Positions 1 through 3,709 of a DNA stretch of 5,986 nucleotides are shown here, piece by piece. Under the pieces are notes generated by a model that was not told the origin of the DNA, searched no databases, and worked only from the letters and a program-made list of their open reading frames with translations. Within the stretch, counting starts at the first letter, position 1; every line of letters begins with the position of its first letter. This DNA comes from Dokdonella_A sp038237055 (GTDB taxonomy: Bacteria; Pseudomonadota; Gammaproteobacteria; Xanthomonadales; Rhodanobacteraceae): the NCBI GenBank assembly GCA_038237055.1, contig JBBRZD010000205.1:1-5986 (forward strand), given 5' to 3'. A program made the position numbers and the translations under genes.

Positions 1-42
1 GGCAATATCGACTGCTTGATCGACATGCCGAAAACACGGTAG
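1..42 (+). CDS. Possible 3' end of an upstream gene (13 codons, partial)
   Basis: The frame starting at base 1 stays open for 13 codons to a TAG at 40-42, and 10 of the 13 codons end in G or C, as in the real genes of this window. The tail reads GNIDCLIDMPKTR. It is too short to assign to a family. Two rival readings exist: frame 3 is open to a TGA at 60-62 but has poor third-position GC, and the minus strand is open from an ATG at 58-60 leftward off the edge (MKMRTTLPCFRHVDQAVDIA). If the plus-strand reading is right, the gene would end 28 bases before mtgA and could share its transcript. The choice rests only on codon bias. Confidence 0.22.
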   Translation, partial: GNIDCLIDMPKTR

Positions 43-70
43 CGTCGTCCGCATCTTCATGAGTTGACGC

Positions 71-778
71 GTGCGTCCACGAATCCTTCTCAAACGCCTT
101 CTGCGCTGGGGTCTGCTCTCATTCGGCGCAGGCTTCGTGCTCAGCATCGTGTGCGTACTTTGCCTGCGCTGGCTACCGCCGGTCACCTCTGCGGTGATGC
201 TCGAACGCTGGATCACCGCGCAGTTGCACGGCGAGCGCGATTTCCACCTGCACTATCGCTGGACGGGCTGGGCCAGTACATCGGCGCAATTGCCGATCTC
301 AATGGTTGCCGCGGAGGATCAGAAATTTCCGTTCCACCACGGCTTCGATTTCGATGCGATCCAGAGCGCGATCACCGACGCGGATGAAGGCGAACGCTTA
401 CGCGGAGCAAGCACGATCAGTCAGCAAGTCGCCAAAAACCTGTTCCTGTGGAATGGACGCAGTTTCGTGCGCAAGGGCTTCGAAGCGTATTTCACGGTCC
501 TGATCGAAGCGATGTGGCCGAAGCGGCGCATCCTCGAGGTCTATCTCAACATCGCCCAATTCGGCGACGGCATCTACGGCGCGAGCGCAGCGAGCGCGCA
601 GTTCTTTCGCATCACGCCGGCGCAACTCGATGCGCATCAAGCGGCGTTGCTCGCCGCGGTGCTGCCCAATCCGCTGCGTTTGCGTGTCGATCACCCTTCG
701 GCCTATGTGCAGCGCCGAGCTGTATGGATCCAGCACCAGGCAAACCAGCTCGGCGGCGCCGATTACCTGCCGCGCTGA
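71..778 (+). CDS. mtgA: Monofunctional peptidoglycan glycosyltransferase MtgA (GT51)
   Basis: This 235-residue inner-membrane enzyme polymerises lipid II into glycan strands in the periplasm and has no transpeptidase domain. A basic N-terminus is followed by one membrane anchor at about residues 13-32. The GT51 motifs follow in order: EDQKFPFHHGFD (82-93, with the presumed catalytic Glu82), GASTISQQVAKNLFL (112-126), RKGFE (134-138), and KRRILEVYLN with AQFGDGIYG (151-170). The length is typical of MtgA, and the C-terminus stops soon after the GT51 fold (LPNPLR, 198-203). The start is a GTG at 71: the nearest in-frame upstream ATG (59-61) is followed two codons later by TGA, and a later start would cut into the anchor. 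No strong Shine-Dalgarno is visible. The 3' end overlaps the convergent aquaporin gene by 16 bp. Confidence 0.95.
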   Translation: MRPRILLKRLLRWGLLSFGAGFVLSIVCVLCLRWLPPVTSAVMLERWITAQLHGERDFHLHYRWTGWASTSAQLPISMVAAEDQKFPFHHGFDFDAIQSAITDADEGERLRGASTISQQVAKNLFLWNGRSFVRKGFEAYFTVLIEAMWPKRRILEVYLNIAQFGDGIYGASAASAQFFRITPAQLDAHQAALLAAVLPNPLRLRVDHPSAYVQRRAVWIQHQANQLGGADYLPR

Positions 779-1467
779 GATTCGCCAACTGGCATGTGCG
801 TCACCGCTTCCAGATCGCCAAACAGACGTGGCAGGCACAGCACCGCCAGCGCAGCACCGACCGTCTGGCCGAACACGAACAACGGAACATCAACGGCGCG
901 GATTCCGGCGAAACTGTCCGACAGTGAACGCGCCAGCGTGATGGCCGGATTTGCGAACGACGTGGACGCAGTGAACCAGTAGCCCGCTGCAATGGTGGCG
1001 GCGATCGCTGCAGCCGCACTCTCGGTGCTGCGCCGACGCGTTGCATGGATCGACAGCAGCAGCATGAAGGTCGCGACCGCCTCGCTCAGCACCTGTGCCC
1101 AGCCTGCGCGCATCGTGGTCGAAGGCAGCCACGTTGGCAGGCCGAACATCGTATGCACCAGCACGACGGCGATCAACATGCCTGCGACCTGCGCGAGCAC
1201 ATAGGCCAGCGCATCGCCCAATTGCAATTCCCGGCGCACCACACATGTCAACGTGACCAGTGGATTGAAATGTGCTCCCGAGATCGAAGCAAACGCGACG
1301 ATCAGCGCGTACAAACCGGCCACCGTCGCCAGCGTGTTGGCGAGCAGCGCGATTGCGTCGTTGCCGCCGCTCAGACGTTCGGCCATCACGCCGGAACCGA
1401 TCACGATCGCGGCCAACGCCGCTGATCCGAGCGCTTCCGCACTCACCCGCCGCCCTAACGGAATCAT
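763..1467 (-). CDS. Aquaporin/MIP-family channel of the ars operon (AqpS-like, probable As(III) conduit)
   Basis: This 234-residue integral membrane protein belongs to the major intrinsic protein family. Six membrane segments can be seen at about residues 11-30, 41-62, 84-106, 124-142, 149-168 and 193-214. The first half-helix motif is HFNPLVTL (NPL at 68-70, a change from NPA), and the second is FANPAITLAR (NPA at 173-175). The residue after the second NPA is Ile176, where classical aquaporins and GlpF carry the selectivity-filter Arg; the next Arg is 180. The gene follows arsC with an ATGA overlap (arsC stop 1464-1466, start ATG 1465-1467) and has no Shine-Dalgarno of its own, so it is probably translationally coupled. 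In known ars operons of this type the channel lets As(III) made by ArsC leave the cell. That role is inferred from context; a water or polyol channel is the alternative. The TAA stop lies inside the 3' end of mtgA. Confidence 0.88.
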   Translation of the reverse strand: MIPLGRRVSAEALGSAALAAIVIGSGVMAERLSGGNDAIALLANTLATVAGLYALIVAFASISGAHFNPLVTLTCVVRRELQLGDALAYVLAQVAGMLIAVVLVHTMFGLPTWLPSTTMRAGWAQVLSEAVATFMLLLSIHATRRRSTESAAAAIAATIAAGYWFTASTSFANPAITLARSLSDSFAGIRAVDVPLFVFGQTVGAALAVLCLPRLFGDLEAVTHMPVGESQRGR

Positions 1468-1964
1468 GCGTCGCGCGCCGTAGTGGCTGCCATCGCGCGC
1501 ATCTCGCGTTCTAGCTCGCTGCGATCGAGGGTTTCGAGCGGCAACGCGAGCAACAGCTCCACGCGTCGACGCAGTGTTGTGTAAGCGTCGCGAAATGCTG
1601 CGCGCCGCTGCTCCTCACTTCCCTCGACCGCAGCAGGATCCGGCACGCCCCAATGCGCGCTGATCGGCTGGCCGGGCCAGATCGGACACATTTCGCCGGC
1701 CGCGTTGTCGCACACGGTGATGATGAAATCCATCTTCGGCGCGCCTTCAACGGCGTACTCGTCCCAGCTTTTGCTGCGCAGTTTTTCAGCAGGATAGCCA
1801 AGCTTCACGGCGAGTTCGGCCGCCAGCGCCTGCACGCGTCCGCTGGGATGACTGCCGGCGCTGTAGGCAACGAAGCGCTCTTTGCCGAGCACGCCGAGCA
1901 AGGCTTCCGCGAGGATGCTGCGCGCGGAATTGCCGGTGCAGAGGAACAATACGTTGTGAGTCAT
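1464..1964 (-). CDS. arsC: Arsenate reductase ArsC (LMW protein-tyrosine-phosphatase fold)
   Basis: This 166-residue cytoplasmic enzyme should reduce arsenate to arsenite. It opens with the P-loop LCTGNSARS, giving the CX5R signature with nucleophile Cys9 and Arg15. Two further cysteines, Cys85 and Cys93 in VCDNAAGEMCPIWPG, fit the redox relay of this class, and Asp109 in WGVPDP fits the general acid. The Cys relay makes a reductase much likelier than a tyrosine phosphatase. Whether thioredoxin or glutaredoxin recycles it cannot be told. The ATG at 1962-1964 is chosen because the P-loop then falls at the usual residues 8-16; the same frame is open up to 2303, but that extension only reads arsI and arsR DNA in the wrong frame. 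The start overlaps the stop of the frame-shifted arsI remnant (ATGA) and the stop overlaps the aquaporin start. No clear Shine-Dalgarno is present. Confidence 0.95.
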   Translation of the reverse strand: MTHNVLFLCTGNSARSILAEALLGVLGKERFVAYSAGSHPSGRVQALAAELAVKLGYPAEKLRSKSWDEYAVEGAPKMDFIITVCDNAAGEMCPIWPGQPISAHWGVPDPAAVEGSEEQRRAAFRDAYTTLRRRVELLLALPLETLDRSELEREMRAMAATTARDA

Positions 1965-1977
1965 TGGGATTGCGCGC

Positions 1978-2194
1978 TCAGCCGCATCGCGCGTTCGCTG
2001 CCGCGGCCGCTCCACAACACGCTGCGGCGGGAGCATTGGGTTTCGACTCGCTCGCGATCGCCTGCGAACGGCAACAGGCGGCTTTTGCAGTCGGGTGGTA
2101 GTGCGTCGTCGCTGCACCCTGCGTATGAAACGTCTCCCAGCGAAAGGCTTGTATCGAGATCCGTCACATTGACATGCACATGGAAGCGTTTCAC
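1978..2194 (-). pseudogene. arsI: arsI remnant (ArsI/CadI-type C-As lyase) with internal deletion and frameshift
   Basis: Intact ArsI proteins (vicinal-oxygen-chelate fold, about 140-170 residues) cleave the C-As bond of trivalent methylarsenicals. Here the GTG at 2192-2194 begins MKRFHVHVNVTDLDTSL, the typical N-terminus of the family. At about 2150-2140 the similarity jumps to the +1 frame, where FRWETFHTQGAATTHYHP and a tail with CC, CCG and RCG end at a TGA at 1978-1980. This matches the family's WETFHT segment and Cys-rich C-terminus. Roughly 100 middle codons, including the metal-binding and vicinal-Cys core, are missing and the two ends are out of frame, so the enzyme should be dead. 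The start is intact: it overlaps the arsR stop (GTGA) and has a good Shine-Dalgarno. Translation from it now runs 77 codons to a TGA at 1961-1963 that overlaps the arsC ATG. Family assignment is from memory of the motifs. Confidence 0.85.
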
Positions 2195-2547
2195 GAGCGT
2201 GCTCTCCGAGGTGCGCTCGCAGGTTTCGGCTTGCAGGCAACACCTGGCATATACGCCGATGCGTCACCGCAACAGTTTTCGGTGAGGAAGGCGAGCAACG
2301 CATTCATCTGCGCGTAGTCCGCGCGGCAAGTGATCGAACGCCCGTCGCGGGTGTCCGCAATCAAGCCGGCGCGACGCAACGCGTGCAGGTGATGGGTCAG
2401 CGTCGCGGGCGGAATGTCGGTGCGCGACTGCAGCTCGCCGACATGGAGTCCTTCCACCCCAGCCTGAACCAGCAGCCGGTACAGCGCGAGACGATGCGTA
2501 TGGGCAAGCGCAGACAGGGCAGTGACGACGTCTTTTGATTCCATCAT
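2191..2547 (-). CDS. arsR: ArsR-family arsenite-responsive repressor
   Basis: This 118-residue winged-helix repressor is expected to bind the operator at its own promoter and to release it when As(III) or Sb(III) binds. The helix-turn-helix region spans about residues 34-61 (HVGELQSRTDIPPATLTHHL then HALRRAGL), and the wing is around 62-74 (IADTRDGRSITC). The early metal-site motif ELCVCDL of the E. coli type is absent. Instead Cys92-Cys93 (ENCCGD) and Cys105 lie near the C-terminus, as in ArsR proteins with a C-terminal cysteine triad such as the Acidithiobacillus type. The start may be either of two adjacent ATGs (2545-2547 or 2542-2544). It is the first gene of the operon; its TGA overlaps the arsI GTG. 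No Shine-Dalgarno precedes it. Confidence 0.93.
   Translation of the reverse strand: MMESKDVVTALSALAHTHRLALYRLLVQAGVEGLHVGELQSRTDIPPATLTHHLHALRRAGLIADTRDGRSITCRADYAQMNALLAFLTENCCGDASAYMPGVACKPKPASAPRRARS
2202..2207 (-). promoter_or_regulatory. Shine-Dalgarno for the arsI remnant
   Basis: The minus strand reads GGAGAG seven bases before the GTG at 2192-2194. It is the clearest ribosome binding site inside the ars operon and supports GTG as the original arsI start. It lies in the last codons of arsR. Because it still loads ribosomes onto the broken gene, it may now serve mainly to feed arsC by coupling. Confidence 0.6.
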
Positions 2548-2563
2548 TCTAGAATATTGGAAT
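2546..2563. promoter_or_regulatory. Putative ArsR operator overlapping the arsR start
   Basis: The plus strand reads ATTCTAGAATATTGGAAT. It contains the perfect palindrome ATTCTAGAAT (2546-2555), and the whole 18-bp block is bounded by ATTC and GAAT. It is AT-rich in GC-rich surroundings and covers the proposed -10 box and the first base pairs of arsR, as expected for autorepression. That ArsR binds here is inferred from position and symmetry. Confidence 0.5.
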
Positions 2564-2580
2564 TACTGTCGGTAAGGCAA
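2551..2580 (-). promoter_or_regulatory. Putative sigma70-type promoter of the ars operon
   Basis: On the minus strand TTGCCT (2575-2580, four of six matches to TTGACA) is followed after 18 bases by TATTCT (2551-2556, four of six matches to TATAAT). Transcription would then begin about 7 bases after the -10, at or next to the arsR ATGs, giving a leaderless mRNA. This fits the lack of a Shine-Dalgarno in front of arsR. Both boxes are moderate matches. Confidence 0.4.
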
Positions 2581-2604
2581 TCCCCGCTTGTCATGTCCCA
2601 TTGC

Positions 2605-2617
2605 AGCCGAGTCGGCT
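2605..2617. repeat. Short perfect palindrome in the arsR-gtrB intergenic region
   Basis: AGCCGA, one G, then TCGGCT form a perfect 6-bp dyad 32 bases before the glycosyltransferase start. It abuts TAGCAT (2617-2622), a weak -10-like hexamer. A regulator site is possible. A TTGTCA at 2588-2593 is too far (23 bases) from that hexamer to make a standard promoter. The rest of the 102-bp gap shows no other structure. Confidence 0.3.
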
Positions 2618-2649
2618 AGCATTTCGCAATTCCCTGCGTTGGTATCCCC

Positions 2650-3588
2650 ATGTCGAAACTCACTGTCGTCGTGCCCGCCTACAACGAAAGTGAGGGACTG
2701 CGCGATTTTCACGCGCGGCTCGCCGCCGTGCTTGATGGCCTGGACCTCGAATCCGAAGTGCTCTACGTCGACGACGGCAGTAGCGACGATACGTACGCGA
2801 TCATGTGCGCACTGCGCGATGAGGACCGGCGCGTCTCGACGCTCAAGCTCTCGCGCAACTTCGGCAAGGAACTCGCGTTGACCGCCGGCCTCGATCATGT
2901 CGATGCCGATGCGGCGATCGTGATCGATTCCGACCTGCAGGACCCGCCCGAGCTGATTCCGACCTTCGTGCAGCATTGGCGCGAGGGCTACGACGTCGTG
3001 TACGGAACGCGCGCATCGCGTGCCGGCGAAACAGGCTTCAAGAAGATGACCGCCACGGGCTTCTACCGCGTGATGGAACGCTTGTCGTCAACACCGATTC
3101 CACGCGACACAGGCGACTACCGCCTGCTGTCGCGGCGCGCGCTGGATGCGCTCAAACAGGTTCGCGAACGCCAGCGCTTCATGAAAGGCCTGTTCACCTG
3201 GGTCGGTTTCAAGCAGCTTTCAGTCGTCTATCACCGCGACCCGCGCCACGCCGGGGAAACAAAGTGGAACTACTGGAAGTTGTGGAACTTCGCGATCGAG
3301 GGCATTACCTCGTTCTCGAACGCGCCGCTCAAGGCCGCGACATATTTCGGCCTGCTGGCAGCCGTGTTGGCGTTCGCATTCGGGATTTGGGTCCTCGGCA
3401 AAGCGCTCTGGTTCGGTGACCCGGTGCGCGGCTATCCATCGCTGATGGTGGTCGTGCTGTTCCTCGGCGGCGTGCAGCTGATGGCGCTCGGTGTGATTGG
3501 CGAATACCTCGGCCGTCTATACGTGGAATCCAAGCAGCGCCCGCTTTACCTGATTGACGAATATCACGTCCGCCCCGCGCGTATGTGA
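2650..3588 (+). CDS. GtrB/DPM1-like polyprenyl-phosphate glycosyltransferase (GT2)
   Basis: This 312-residue enzyme should transfer a sugar from a nucleotide donor to undecaprenyl phosphate at the inner membrane, making a lipid-linked sugar for later surface glycosylation. The GT-A domain shows VVPAYNESEG (7-16), YVDDGSSDDT (39-48), SRNFGKELAL (68-77) and the metal-binding DSDLQDPPE (93-101). DTGDYRLLSRRA (153-164), the FMKGLFTWVGF segment (177-187) and an amphipathic stretch around 205-225 follow. Two membrane helices lie at about 230-252 and 264-286, before the family ending GEYLGRLYVESKQRPLYL. Length and architecture match GtrB and its relatives. The sugar is unknown, and no GtrA-type flippase is seen next to it. 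The ATG at 2650 puts the first strand at residue 4; the ribosome binding site is weak. It is divergent from arsR and followed by a 121-bp gap with two hairpins. Confidence 0.92.
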   Translation: MSKLTVVVPAYNESEGLRDFHARLAAVLDGLDLESEVLYVDDGSSDDTYAIMCALRDEDRRVSTLKLSRNFGKELALTAGLDHVDADAAIVIDSDLQDPPELIPTFVQHWREGYDVVYGTRASRAGETGFKKMTATGFYRVMERLSSTPIPRDTGDYRLLSRRALDALKQVRERQRFMKGLFTWVGFKQLSVVYHRDPRHAGETKWNYWKLWNFAIEGITSFSNAPLKAATYFGLLAAVLAFAFGIWVLGKALWFGDPVRGYPSLMVVVLFLGGVQLMALGVIGEYLGRLYVESKQRPLYLIDEYHVRPARM

Positions 3589-3620
3589 TGCACATCGCAA
3601 AGATTGTCGATACGCGCGGG
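3574..3620. repeat. 11-bp inverted repeat spanning the glycosyltransferase stop codon
   Basis: CCCGCGCGTAT (3574-3584) is matched perfectly by ATACGCGCGGG (3610-3620), with 25 bases between. The left arm lies in the last codons of the glycosyltransferase, and its TGA (3586-3588) is in the loop. No T-run follows, so it is not a standard intrinsic terminator; it could protect the mRNA 3' end or aid factor-dependent termination. A smaller competing hairpin, ATGTG (3583-3587) with CACAT (3591-3595), lies within it. Confidence 0.6.
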
Positions 3621-3652
3621 TTGACGAATTCCTCGCCAGCCTGTGGGCGCGG

Positions 3653-3658
3653 TATGAT
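3653..3658 (+). promoter_or_regulatory. Candidate -10 box for the propeller gene
   Basis: TATGAT matches five of six bases of the sigma70 -10 consensus. No good -35 is found 16-18 bases upstream; TTGACG at 3621-3626 is strong but 26 bases away. If used, transcription would begin near 3665, giving a leader of about 45 bases that opens with the hairpin at 3668-3687. Confidence 0.3.
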
Positions 3659-3667
3659 CGGCCGCGA

Positions 3668-3696
3668 GGCGGACCATTGAGTCCGCCGATCTTTTT
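3668..3696 (+). terminator. Terminator-like hairpin in the leader of the propeller gene
   Basis: GGCGGAC (3668-3674) and GTCCGCC (3681-3687) form a perfect 7-bp GC-rich stem with the 6-base loop CATTGA. GATC and then five T (3692-3696) follow. It has the shape of an intrinsic terminator, with the T-run slightly offset. It could end the glycosyltransferase transcript, but it sits only 22 bases before the next ATG, directly before its Shine-Dalgarno. An attenuator or a 5' stabilising stem-loop is therefore equally possible. Confidence 0.6.
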
Positions 3697-3698
3697 CC

Positions 3699-3704
3699 AG
3701 GGGA
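3699..3704 (+). promoter_or_regulatory. Shine-Dalgarno of the propeller gene
   Basis: AGGGGA lies five bases before the ATG at 3710-3712 and fixes that start. It begins two bases after the T-run of the hairpin, so the folded leader may limit or set ribosome access. Confidence 0.7.
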
Positions 3705-3709
3705 TATCG

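Noticed and set aside
1..60. A divergent minus-strand gene starting at 58-60
   Set aside because: Only 20 codons are visible, third-position GC is near half, there is no Shine-Dalgarno, and only 10 bases would separate it from mtgA. It is kept only as an alternative.
1653..2285. A 210-codon plus-strand frame across the ars operon
   Set aside because: It is antisense to arsC, arsI and arsR, which carry specific motifs, and its own product has none.
1965..2303. A 113-codon N-terminal extension of arsC, suggesting an ArsR-ArsC-like fusion
   Set aside because: The extension only reads the arsI and arsR DNA in a wrong frame and shows no domain. The P-loop sits at the normal position when ArsC starts at 1964.
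2563..2976. A 137-codon minus-strand frame that would lie upstream of arsR in the same direction
   Set aside because: It covers the conserved N-terminal catalytic part of the glycosyltransferase in antisense and has no recognisable features.
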